Source of the DNA: Candidatus Woesearchaeota archaeon
Lineage (GTDB): Archaea; Nanobdellota; Nanobdellia; Woesearchaeales; UBA525
DNA length: 5,551 nt
Assembly (NCBI GenBank): GCA_013331575.1
Contig: DUGD01000075.1
Location: forward strand, 2,614-8,164
Direction of reading: 5' to 3'
Part shown: positions 1 through 4,794 of the stretch, in pieces
How positions within the stretch are numbered: position 1 is the stretch's first letter
Layout of the letters: each line of letters starts with the position of its first letter
Notes under the pieces: generated by a model
The model's input: the letters and a program-made list of their open reading frames with translations, nothing else
Database searches by the model: none
Told to the model about the DNA's origin: nothing
Position numbers and translations under genes: made by a program

Positions 1-527
1 AAGAGCGTGTAGTAGCCGATGCCGAAATCCTCATCCTTGTTGCCGGTGCCGATCACAGTCTTATACTCCGTCGATCCTTTCGTGTTGAGCACCGTGCCGC
101 GGATGCGGCTTGTCATGTTCCCCTTGTGGAATTTGCTTTGGAACGCCTCAGGATTCGTCGTCGAGTAGGCTTGGACGAGGGGTTCGATGGAGAGCACCTC
201 GTAGCGTATGCCGAGGCGCTCTGCGACCCTGCGGCCGTCCGATTCGTCGGCTGCTGCGTTCGACTTGCTCGGGAGCATATACCCGACGAGCTCGTAGTTC
301 GTGCCGTGCTTTGCGTTGTGATCATCGAACGCGCGTTTCGCGAGCGCCGCCGTCGTGGTGCTGTCCACGCCGCCCGATAGGCCGATGACTCCGCCGGTGC
401 CGCTCGATGAGCGCACGATATTGACTATGAAATCGCCTATTTCCTTGCTCACGAGGCTTGGGTCCATCTCCGGCAGGAGTATCTCTGTGGAATCGTTGAC
501 TATCTGGTCTAGTACATTGCTTGTCAT
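1..527 (-). CDS. nadE: Ammonia-dependent NAD synthetase, 5' part (cut by window edge)
   Basis: NadE adenylates nicotinate adenine dinucleotide with ATP and amidates it to NAD, the last step of NAD synthesis in the cytoplasm. About 175 residues are visible. The PP-loop signature SGGVDS lies at residues 51-56, KGNMTSRIR at 135-143 and the GTGNKDE motif at 160-166, followed by DFGIGYYTL, all typical of the NadE family. The N-terminus leads straight into the synthetase fold with no room for a nitrilase-type glutaminase domain, so free ammonia is the expected nitrogen donor (inference from the family). Family members of this type are usually about 250-290 residues, so roughly the last third lies off the left edge. 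The start is set by a perfect AGGAGGT (534-540) six bases before the ATG. It is the last visible gene of the operon, 61 bases after pncA. The family call is secure; the 3' end and any later genes are unseen. Confidence 0.95.
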   Translation of the reverse strand, partial: MTSNVLDQIVNDSTEILLPEMDPSLVSKEIGDFIVNIVRSSSGTGGVIGLSGGVDSTTTAALAKRAFDDHNAKHGTNYELVGYMLPSKSNAAADESDGRRVAERLGIRYEVLSIEPLVQAYSTTNPEAFQSKFHKGNMTSRIRGTVLNTKGSTEYKTVIGTGNKDEDFGIGYYTL

Positions 528-592
528 GGAAAAACCTCCTTTATTGTGTATAACATGATCACCACATTGTCTGTCTTCGTATCTGATATCAT
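524..592 (-). CDS. Putative 22-residue microprotein or translational bridge between pncA and nadE
   Basis: The pncA-nadE gap is exactly spanned by an open frame of 22 codons plus TGA. Its ATG (590-592) overlaps the pncA stop as ATGA, and its TGA (524-526) overlaps the nadE start as ATGA. An AGGAG (599-603) sits six bases before its ATG, inside the AGG AGA arginine codons of the pncA tail. The peptide starts MISDTKTDN and continues through a hydrophobic stretch, VVIMLYTI, to KEVFP. Codons such as ATA, TTA and TTT make it more AT-rich than its neighbours. It may encode a real microprotein, or simply keep ribosomes moving from pncA into nadE; the nadE SD lies within its last codons. Chance is a real alternative, because CGA followed by TGA makes ATGA at other gene ends here too. 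I recognise no family. Confidence 0.4.
   Translation of the reverse strand: MISDTKTDNVVIMLYTIKEVFP
534..540 (-). promoter_or_regulatory. Shine-Dalgarno site of nadE
   Basis: AGGAGGT on the minus strand, six bases before the nadE ATG. It is a full match to the 16S rRNA 3' end and fixes the nadE start. The same bases would be codons of the putative 22-residue frame at 524-592. Confidence 0.85.
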
Positions 593-1371
593 CGTCGTCT
601 CCTCTGTTTTGTGGCACCGATGGAGCGTTCCACGATTGCTATCGCCTCGCGGACCTCTTCGTCGCTCGCGCCAAGGGTCTTGGCCACCTGTTCTGTCGTT
701 GGGTACGGGGTCGTGATGACGTAGCGCGGCATCCCGGGCTCGTGGCCCAGGAGTTTCGGCACGTCTTCGGTGACGACGAAGCCGACGTCGCTCTTTCGCC
801 AGGAATCATACACTGGCTGTACGGGGATGTCGGGCAGCTCTTTTATTGCGTCGAACACGACGTATGTCTCGATGCCGCGTTTCCGCAGGCCTTTGACTGC
901 GTAGTCGACGCAGACGTTCGTCGCCACGCCGTACACTATCGCACGATCTGGTGCGACTATCCCGAGTATCTCCTCGGTGTGCGGATTGCCTTTGAAGACG
1001 TCAAAATCATCTTTGAGGATGGTGATGTCGTGCGGATTGTCGAAGAGCTTGGCGCTCACCTCCTTGGCGCGCCAATGGATCGCGTAGCCGCTCGACGAGG
1101 TCGCCGGGACGAACTCGGCGCCCTTCGTGTCCGCCATGCAATGCGGCGGGAACGTGGTCTTGTAGTCTGGCGTTGCGGAGAGCTCCTCGCTTTCAGGCGT
1201 GTGCCAATCTGCGGTGTTCACGACGTAGATGCCGTTCGTTCTTGCGTATTGCGTCAAACGCTCAAGGTTAGGTTCTATCGCCTCTGCGCCCTTCACGTAT
1301 AGCTTTCCGTCCGGGCGCATGAAGTCGTGTTGCGTGTCGACGTTCCAGAAGATTGTGTTTTGCGATGTCAT
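589..1371 (-). CDS. pncA: Nicotinamidase (isochorismatase-fold cysteine hydrolase) with C-terminal extension
   Basis: PncA hydrolyses nicotinamide to nicotinate and ammonia, the entry step of the Preiss-Handler route. The product has 260 residues. The catalytic triad is visible as D12 (WNVDTQHDF), K120 (ILKDDFD) and C154 (GVATNVCVDYAVKGL). Metal ligands match D55 and H57 (TADWH) and H77 (FPPHC). The further ligand position, often His and Glu in some members, would be E62 or E63 here. The core ends near residue 208, and about 50 more residues follow. Within them TTEQVAKTLGASDEEVREAI (225-244) has the spacing of a helix-turn-helix but an acidic second helix; the tail ends in RRRR. The start overlaps the upstream stop as ATGA and has AGGAGGT (1377-1383) five bases before it, implying coupled translation. 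Placement between pncB and nadE strongly supports nicotinamide as substrate over other isochorismatase-family substrates. Confidence 0.9.
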   Translation of the reverse strand: MTSQNTIFWNVDTQHDFMRPDGKLYVKGAEAIEPNLERLTQYARTNGIYVVNTADWHTPESEELSATPDYKTTFPPHCMADTKGAEFVPATSSSGYAIHWRAKEVSAKLFDNPHDITILKDDFDVFKGNPHTEEILGIVAPDRAIVYGVATNVCVDYAVKGLRKRGIETYVVFDAIKELPDIPVQPVYDSWRKSDVGFVVTEDVPKLLGHEPGMPRYVITTPYPTTEQVAKTLGASDEEVREAIAIVERSIGATKQRRRR

Positions 1372-1673
1372 GATGTACCTCCTAGGATCGCGTCGATTGC
1401 GGATATCCCGGTCTGGAGCTCCTTGTGCTGTCTTGTTTGCAGCTCTTCGAGTCTCTTCTCGAGCTTTGATCTTGTCGAGACGAGTTTTTCGCGGATGTCC
1501 GGTCCTACGACGCTCAAGTCGGTAACGTGGATCTCGCTCGTGTAGATGCGGTACATCTTCTCGTTATCGAAGTACGCCTCGATGACATTCGGTTCACCGC
1601 GAGCGTAACCGATGGTCCTGAAACTCCGTCCCTCTTCGTCGCCTTCAGTCATCACTTGATAGATCGATTTCAT
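1368..1673 (-). CDS. Small IGYARG-domain protein, copy 2 (function unknown)
   Basis: A 101-residue protein of unknown function. Residues 4-53 form a compact domain with an IYQV strand, the motif IGYARGEP (21-28), VIEAYF and EIHVTDLS. It is clearly paralogous to the preceding gene: 10 of 15 residues match across RTIGYARGEPNVIEA. Residues 58-86 are rich in K, E, R and L with heptad-like spacing (REKLVSTRSKLEKRLEELQ), a likely coiled coil, so a dimer is plausible (inference). No catalytic motif, signal peptide or membrane segment is visible. The start overlaps the upstream stop as ATGA and carries AGGAGGTGA (1678-1686), one of the best ribosome sites in the window; the stop overlaps pncA as ATGA. 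From memory, short proteins with this IGYARG pattern occur among hypothetical proteins of large phages; I could not verify this. Such tight coupling suggests production in step with PncA. Confidence 0.85.
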   Translation of the reverse strand: MKSIYQVMTEGDEEGRSFRTIGYARGEPNVIEAYFDNEKMYRIYTSEIHVTDLSVVGPDIREKLVSTRSKLEKRLEELQTRQHKELQTGISAIDAILGGTS

Positions 1674-2047
1674 CGTTTCACCTCCTTGTTGTCCGCAGTG
1701 CTTGCAGAGTTATCGTCCAGACGCAGCCCGCGATAATACGCTTCCTGCTGTATCGACGGCAATCCTGCCGATGACCGTACGATGTTCTCCAACCTGACAC
1801 GCTCCTGCGCATCGCTTCGCGTTATGCGTGGCGCCTCTATCGGCGTGACGCAGACATGACCGTATGTCGCGTTGTAGAATTCCTCTATATCTACAGGATT
1901 CCCTCTCGCGTAGCCTATTCTCCGGAGGTTATCATGCGATCCCACCTCATCGATCCGATAGATGGTCTGCGAGTCCATCAATGGTTCTTTGACCGCGAGT
2001 TGTTCATGTATTAGGGCATCAATGTCGTCTATCATATGCATCACCAC
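1670..2047 (-). CDS. Small IGYARG-domain protein, copy 1 (function unknown)
   Basis: A protein of up to 125 residues, function unknown. IYRIDEVG (29-36), the motif IGYARGNP (44-51), DIEEFYN and PIEAPRIT align with the next gene downstream, so the two form a tandem paralogous pair. This copy has about 20 extra N-terminal residues and a charged C-terminal tail in place of the coiled coil. The start is uncertain. The minus strand reads GTGGTGATGCATATG, offering GTG at 2047, ATG at 2041 (overlapping the pncB stop as TGATG) and ATG at 2035. GGTGAT at 2054-2059 lies six bases before the GTG at 2047, and GGTGAT at 2040-2045 lies four bases before the ATG at 2035. A fourth ATG at 1978 aligns with the paralogue start but has no SD. 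The stop overlaps the next gene as ATGA. No catalytic motif or membrane segment is seen. Confidence 0.82.
   Translation of the reverse strand: MVMHMIDDIDALIHEQLAVKEPLMDSQTIYRIDEVGSHDNLRRIGYARGNPVDIEEFYNATYGHVCVTPIEAPRITRSDAQERVRLENIVRSSAGLPSIQQEAYYRGLRLDDNSASTADNKEVKR
1678..1686 (-). promoter_or_regulatory. Extended Shine-Dalgarno site of IGYARG copy 2
   Basis: AGGAGGTGA on the minus strand, four bases before the ATG at 1673. All nine bases pair with the conserved 16S rRNA tail. It lies inside the end of the upstream gene and supports this start. Confidence 0.75.
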
Positions 2048-3447
2048 AAACCTATCACCGGATTCTCGTCGATTATTCTCTTCTTTGATTGCTTGATCGC
2101 TGCTGGTTGTCGATGCGTTGTCGTGAGCCGCTCAGTGAGGTCGCGTAGCCCTGACGAGAGCTTGAGATCGTAGTGGTGGGTGGCATCGATGTCGCGCAGT
2201 GCTATCGGAAGTTCTGCGATTGCCGCGAGTGAATAGTCACGTATCTCCTTGAGCGGTCGTCGCGTGGAGACCCGTTCCCCGCCGATGACTGCCGGTTCGA
2301 GGAGCGGCGTCCCGTCGCAACGCTCGGAATCCAAGGCGAGCAGGTCGTGCGAGAAGGTGCCGTCAGGGTTGCTGACACGATAGACCTGCTTCGCGCCCGG
2401 ATAGGTGGTCTTCCCAGAAGAGAGCTTGATCTTCGCGCCGTCCCCGTCCTCGACGAGCTTGTAGACGCCGCTGATAGCCGCGACGGGTTTGGCAGTGATC
2501 ATCTCGGTGCCGACGCCGTAACCGTCTATTTTTGCGCCTTTTTCGCCTAACTGAGCAATCTTTTGTTCGTTGAGGTCGTTGCTCGCTACGATGCGCACAT
2601 ATGGCAAGTTGGCGTCATCGAGTATCTTACGCACTTTCTTGCTGAGGTCTGCGAGGTCGCCGCTGTCGAGGCGCACTGCACCGAGCTTATGGCCTTTCGC
2701 TTTGAGCTCTTTGGCGACGACGCACGCGTTGCGGGCGCCAATCTCGGTGTCGTACGTGTCGATGAGGAGCGTCGCGTTGTCGGGGAACGTCTTCGTGTAG
2801 GCGCGGAACGCGTCGAGCTCCGTGTCGAAGCTCATGACGAAACTGTGCGCGTGCGTGCCGCTGATCGGGATGCCGTACTCCTTGCCCGCCTTGACGTTGC
2901 TCGTCGCGACACAACCGCCGATGTACGCAGCCCGGGCGCCCGTCATGGCAGCGTCCTCTCCTTGCGCGCGTCGCAGACCGAAGTCCACGACTTTCGCAGG
3001 AGCGGCGGCGTTGACCACTCTGCTCGCTTTGCTCGCGATGAGCGTCTGGGAGTTGATGATATTGAGGAGTGCCGATTCGAGGAACTGGGCTTGGTCGCGC
3101 GGACCGGTGACGCGGAGGAGGGGTTCATTCGGGAAGACGGGAGTCCCTTCTTTGACTGCGTAGATGTCGCCTTCGAAATGCAGGTCTTTGAGGTGCGAGA
3201 GGTAGTCTTCGCTGAAAAGGCGCTGCTCACGCAAGTATTGGATGTCGCTATCTTCGAACTTGATGTTCGTCGCGTAGTCGATCGCGTCTTCGATGCCGGC
3301 TGCGACGAAGTACCCCCACTTCTCAGGGAGCTTCCGGATGAAGAGCTCGAACGTCGCGGTGTCGTTCTTGCCGTTGTCGAAGTACGCCGCCCCCATGGTG
3401 AGCTGGTAGAGGTCGGTGAGCATCGTCTTACCATCGGAAGAGCTCAT
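2041..3447 (-). CDS. pncB: Nicotinate phosphoribosyltransferase
   Basis: PncB condenses nicotinate with phosphoribosyl pyrophosphate, coupled to ATP hydrolysis, giving nicotinate mononucleotide. With the start used here it has 468 residues, a normal length for the family. Motifs in order are TDLYQLTMGAAY (11-22), DFGLRRAQG (155-163, substrate and PRPP binding), SGTHAHSF (196-203) with H201 as the expected phosphorylated histidine, RLDSGDL (259-265) and GYGVGTE (309-315) for phosphate binding. The C-terminal RDYSLAAIAELPIALRDI region is typical of PncB proteins. The frame stays open upstream to 3522, but ATG 3447 is chosen because the protein then starts just before the conserved TDLYQLT motif, has GGAGGGAGA (3451-3459) three bases before it, and overlaps the upstream stop as ATGA. 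The stop overlaps the next gene. The ATP-linked phosphohistidine is inferred from the family. Confidence 0.96.
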   Translation of the reverse strand: MSSSDGKTMLTDLYQLTMGAAYFDNGKNDTATFELFIRKLPEKWGYFVAAGIEDAIDYATNIKFEDSDIQYLREQRLFSEDYLSHLKDLHFEGDIYAVKEGTPVFPNEPLLRVTGPRDQAQFLESALLNIINSQTLIASKASRVVNAAAPAKVVDFGLRRAQGEDAAMTGARAAYIGGCVATSNVKAGKEYGIPISGTHAHSFVMSFDTELDAFRAYTKTFPDNATLLIDTYDTEIGARNACVVAKELKAKGHKLGAVRLDSGDLADLSKKVRKILDDANLPYVRIVASNDLNEQKIAQLGEKGAKIDGYGVGTEMITAKPVAAISGVYKLVEDGDGAKIKLSSGKTTYPGAKQVYRVSNPDGTFSHDLLALDSERCDGTPLLEPAVIGGERVSTRRPLKEIRDYSLAAIAELPIALRDIDATHHYDLKLSSGLRDLTERLTTTHRQPAAIKQSKKRIIDENPVIGLW

Positions 3448-3821
3448 TCTTCTCCCTCCGACAGGAAGGTCTTGCGCATCTTGCCGATGACGGGGACTTG
3501 CTTGATCGTGTCGATGAAGCAACCGCTCTGGTAGAAACGAATGGTCTTCGCGCGTGGATTGTACGTGCCGTCCGGCGCGAGTCGGCGTGCGGTCACTTGC
3601 CAGCCATTGGGGAAATAATCGTGCGGTCCGTGGCCGTATCCTGCGCCATCCATGCGGGCGTCTTCGACGATGTATGCGACGCTCGTGTCTCGTGGTTTGG
3701 TAAGGTCTCCGAAACCTGAAGGTGTGTAGGAACGTCCTTGTTCGTCTTTGCCTTGGAAGGGTCGGATGATATCGCCGACTTGTACCTTGTCGCTGAGTTC
3801 GGTTGTTTGCGTGCGTTTCAT
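3444..3821 (-). CDS. Conserved-looking hypothetical protein upstream of pncB
   Basis: A 125-residue protein whose family I cannot name. It begins with a polar stretch, then VQVGDIIRPF (13-22), which looks like the first strands of a small beta fold. A central Gly/His-rich segment, DARMDGAGYGHGPHDYFP (54-71), is followed by NGWQVTARRL, KTIRFYQSGCF and KQVPVIGKM. The cluster of D, H and H (HGPHD) could bind metal, but no known site pattern is matched. There is one cysteine and no signal peptide or membrane helix. The start has GAGGAGATGAT (3825-3835) three bases before the ATG; it follows the upstream gene by 12 bases, and its stop overlaps pncB as ATGA, so it should be made together with PncB. 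From memory the GHGPHD...YQSGCF pattern resembles uncharacterised proteins of large phages; this is unverified. Confidence 0.82.
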   Translation of the reverse strand: MKRTQTTELSDKVQVGDIIRPFQGKDEQGRSYTPSGFGDLTKPRDTSVAYIVEDARMDGAGYGHGPHDYFPNGWQVTARRLAPDGTYNPRAKTIRFYQSGCFIDTIKQVPVIGKMRKTFLSEGEE

Positions 3822-3833
3822 GGTATCATCTCC

Positions 3834-4115
3834 TCATCGTCTTTTGTTTGATCCGTGATAGGGTTTCTTTTCGGTGAATTGGAGCGCATCGTAGTTTTCC
3901 CCTGCGATGTAGGTGACTTTCCAACCGGCCGTTGTGTAACGGTCTATGATGGTCTCGCGGAGCGTGCTGTTGTAGAGCGCTGGCGTGAAGAATCTCGTCG
4001 TCTCGCCTTGTTTCCGGGCTTTGATTATCGCGTCATCGATGCGCGACTCGAGATTCTTGATGACTTCAGGGTCAGGTGTGCCTTTTTCGCGCGCTTCTTT
4101 GGGTGTTATCGCCAT
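3834..4115 (-). CDS. Small MAITP-type protein, copy 2 (function unknown)
   Basis: A 93-residue protein, paralogous to the gene just upstream: 16 of the first 30 residues are identical, including MAITP, EAR and PDPE, and later segments (IIDRYTTAGWKVTYI against IINRYALSGWSVSHQ) align as well. The layout is an N-terminal helix-prone region (6-36), a middle strand (FFTPALYN), a helix ending in RY, then GWKV and DALQF strands, suggesting a small alpha/beta domain. The tail is basic (KKPYHGSNKRR). ATG 4115 is chosen because it aligns with the paralogue's start. An in-frame ATG at 4124 would overlap the upstream stop as ATGA and add MIT. The stretch GGAAGATGAT lies four bases before ATG 4115. No catalytic residues are apparent. 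The role is unknown; association with NAD salvage rests on operon position only. Confidence 0.82.
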   Translation of the reverse strand: MAITPKEAREKGTPDPEVIKNLESRIDDAIIKARKQGETTRFFTPALYNSTLRETIIDRYTTAGWKVTYIAGENYDALQFTEKKPYHGSNKRR

Positions 4116-4120
4116 CGTGA

Positions 4121-4429
4121 TCATCTTCCGTCCCAGTAGTTGCATGAGCGTCCGTCGCGTTGGTCGGATTGTCTTGCGCTGAACACGAGGTAGTCGCCTT
4201 CGCGTTGGTCGCTTTGATGCGAGACGGACCAGCCTGACAACGCATAACGGTTGATGATCGCGTCCCGCGATGCAGCATCCGGAAATACACTCGTGTCGAT
4301 GTAGACGCTATCGCCGTAACCAGTCCGCAATCTATCGACGAGTATCTGGTCCACGCGGTCCTCGAGACGTCTCATCATCTCAGGGTCTGGTGCTGCGCGT
4401 TTTCGTGCTTCGCTCGGTGTTATGGCCAT
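4121..4429 (-). CDS. Small MAITP-type protein, copy 1 (function unknown)
   Basis: A 102-residue protein, first gene of the long operon and paralogue of the next one. It has MAITPSEAR, PDPE, a helix with RLEDRVDQIL (21-30), then VFPDAASRDAIINRYALSGWSVS and SDQREGDYLVFS. Its C-terminus repeats SDQR-acidic-G (73-78 and 88-93), arising from a 12-base direct repeat, so the last 15 or so residues look like a short in-frame duplication absent from the paralogue. The start has a modest GAGG (4438-4441) eight bases away, weaker than the internal genes. From memory, small proteins ending with GWxV and a GDYLxF segment are frequent among phage hypotheticals; this is unverified. It has no membrane segment or cofactor motif, and I assign no function. 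Confidence 0.82.
   Translation of the reverse strand: MAITPSEARKRAAPDPEMMRRLEDRVDQILVDRLRTGYGDSVYIDTSVFPDAASRDAIINRYALSGWSVSHQSDQREGDYLVFSARQSDQRDGRSCNYWDGR
4155..4211. repeat. 12-base direct repeat inside MAITP copy 1
   Basis: TCGCGTTGGTCG occurs at 4155-4166 and 4200-4211, 45 bases (15 codons) apart and in frame, encoding the two SDQR segments of the protein's C-terminus. Confidence 0.8.
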
Positions 4430-4497
4430 GGTGTTCGCCTCGGTGGTTGTTCAGGAATTAGTTATTGTTTGTTTGACACTTATTGAGTTGGAGTTAT

Positions 4498-4515
4498 AGT
4501 TGATTCGCATCAACT
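4498..4515. promoter_or_regulatory. Candidate operator: perfect 7-base inverted repeat
   Basis: AGTTGAT and ATCAACT flank a four-base spacer (TCGC), making an 18-base palindrome. It lies directly downstream of the start point predicted from the TATAAATAG box and directly adjoins a second palindrome at 4516-4534. This size and place suit a dimeric repressor, and the NrtR-type regulator encoded next door is the natural candidate (inference). I do not claim a match to a published NrtR site. Confidence 0.5.
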
Positions 4516-4534
4516 TAGTGTAGGTATAACACTA
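4516..4534. promoter_or_regulatory. Candidate operator: second inverted repeat
   Basis: TAGTGT and ACACTA are separated by seven bases, a 19-base palindrome adjoining the one at 4498-4515. It lies between the TATA-like box and the predicted start point, where a bound protein would block polymerase. Confidence 0.4.
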
Positions 4535-4537
4535 TTA

Positions 4538-4546
4538 CTATTTATA
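4538..4546 (-). promoter_or_regulatory. TATA-like box of the NAD operon
   Basis: TATAAATAG on the minus strand, close to the archaeal TATA consensus. With the usual 26-27 base spacing, transcription would start near 4517, giving a leader of about 87 bases before the first operon gene. An alternative is ACTATAACT near 4492-4500, giving a leader of about 40 bases. Confidence 0.45.
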
Positions 4547-4576
4547 CATTTCTATACTGAAGATATATTTTCTATA
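4543..4576. repeat. AT-rich tandem motif with 20-base period upstream of the promoter
   Basis: On the minus strand TATAGAAAATATA (4564-4576) is followed 20 bases later by TATAGAAATGTATA (4543-4556). The spacing is about two helical turns. They may be alternative promoter elements or binding sites for an activator or chromatin protein, or simply low-complexity AT sequence. Confidence 0.35.
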
Positions 4577-4636
4577 TAGTTGCTAAATTTTCCAATGATG
4601 ATTGCTGCGGCGGAAACTCACATGCATCGTCTCGGG

Positions 4637-4664
4637 GCTCAAGGGAATCATAGATTCCCTGAGC
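4637..4664. repeat. Hairpin 1: 12-base-pair stem with one bulge
   Basis: GCTCA (4637-4641), a bulged A, and GGGAATC (4643-4649) pair across an ATA loop with GATTCCC (4653-4659) and TGAGC (4660-4664). It lies between the Nudix gene and the operon and has no adjacent T run. It may be part of a dispersed repeat, an RNA structure or an mRNA 3'-end hairpin. Confidence 0.6.
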
Positions 4665-4690
4665 AAGGAAACCTTCGGTTTCCTTCGCTC
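4661..4690. repeat. Hairpin 2: 13-base-pair stem with one bulge
   Basis: GAGC (4661-4664) and AAGGAAACC (4665-4673) pair across a TTC loop with GGTTTCCTT (4677-4685), a bulged C and GCTC (4687-4690). It shares GAGC (4661-4664) with hairpin 1, so the outer stems are mutually exclusive. On the minus strand it follows the Nudix stop by about 105 bases. Confidence 0.6.
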
Positions 4691-4794
4691 GCACAGCGGC
4701 GTCGCTACGCTAGCAGCACTCGCCCCTCAGAATATACACCAAGGCAGCAATCCGACTACAACGAACGGACGATAACGACTACATGACTAGAACA

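Larger units (their letters stand above)
4430..4794. other. 365-base intergenic control region
   Basis: No convincing gene lies here. The part nearest the operon (4430-4600) is AT-rich and holds the TATA-like box, two adjoining palindromes and the 20-base-period AT motif. The part from 4600 to 4735 is GC-richer and holds the two hairpins plus short self-complementary pieces such as GCTACGCTAGC. The last 60 bases before the Nudix stop are plain. No T-rich terminator is evident after the Nudix gene. Confidence 0.7.

Noticed and set aside
541..560. TATA-like TTATAC about 26 bases before nadE
   Set aside because: nadE has a perfect SD and follows pncA closely, so a leaderless internal promoter is not needed, though it cannot be ruled out.
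742..1302. Plus-strand open frame (186 codons) opposite pncA
   Set aside because: Antisense shadow of a gene with a complete catalytic triad; no recognisable domain or ribosome site.
3448..3522. 25-residue N-terminal extension of pncB
   Set aside because: It overlaps the upstream gene deeply, has no homology-like content, and ATG 3447 has a good SD, an ATGA overlap and a typical distance to TDLYQLT.
2563..3534. Long plus-strand open frame (323 codons) opposite pncB
   Set aside because: It mirrors the GC-biased codons of pncB, whose motifs are unmistakable; the antisense protein is rich in V, E, R and D with no motif.
3819..3837. Tiny ATG-to-TGA frames between the two genes at 3834 and 3821
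   Set aside because: Only three codons each; CGA followed by TGA and the GATGAT ribosome site produce them by chance.
4583..4651. Minus-strand 22-codon frame in the intergenic region, with AGGGA upstream
   Set aside because: It starts inside hairpin 1 and has no coupling to a neighbouring gene; weaker than the frame in the pncA-nadE gap.
4637..4690. Hairpins as an intrinsic terminator of the Nudix gene
   Set aside because: No T run follows either hairpin on the minus strand and they lie over 100 bases after the stop.
4580..4786. Plus-strand frame of 68 codons with a repeated RFP segment
   Set aside because: Starts with TTG, lacks a ribosome site, and its repeat comes from the two DNA hairpins.
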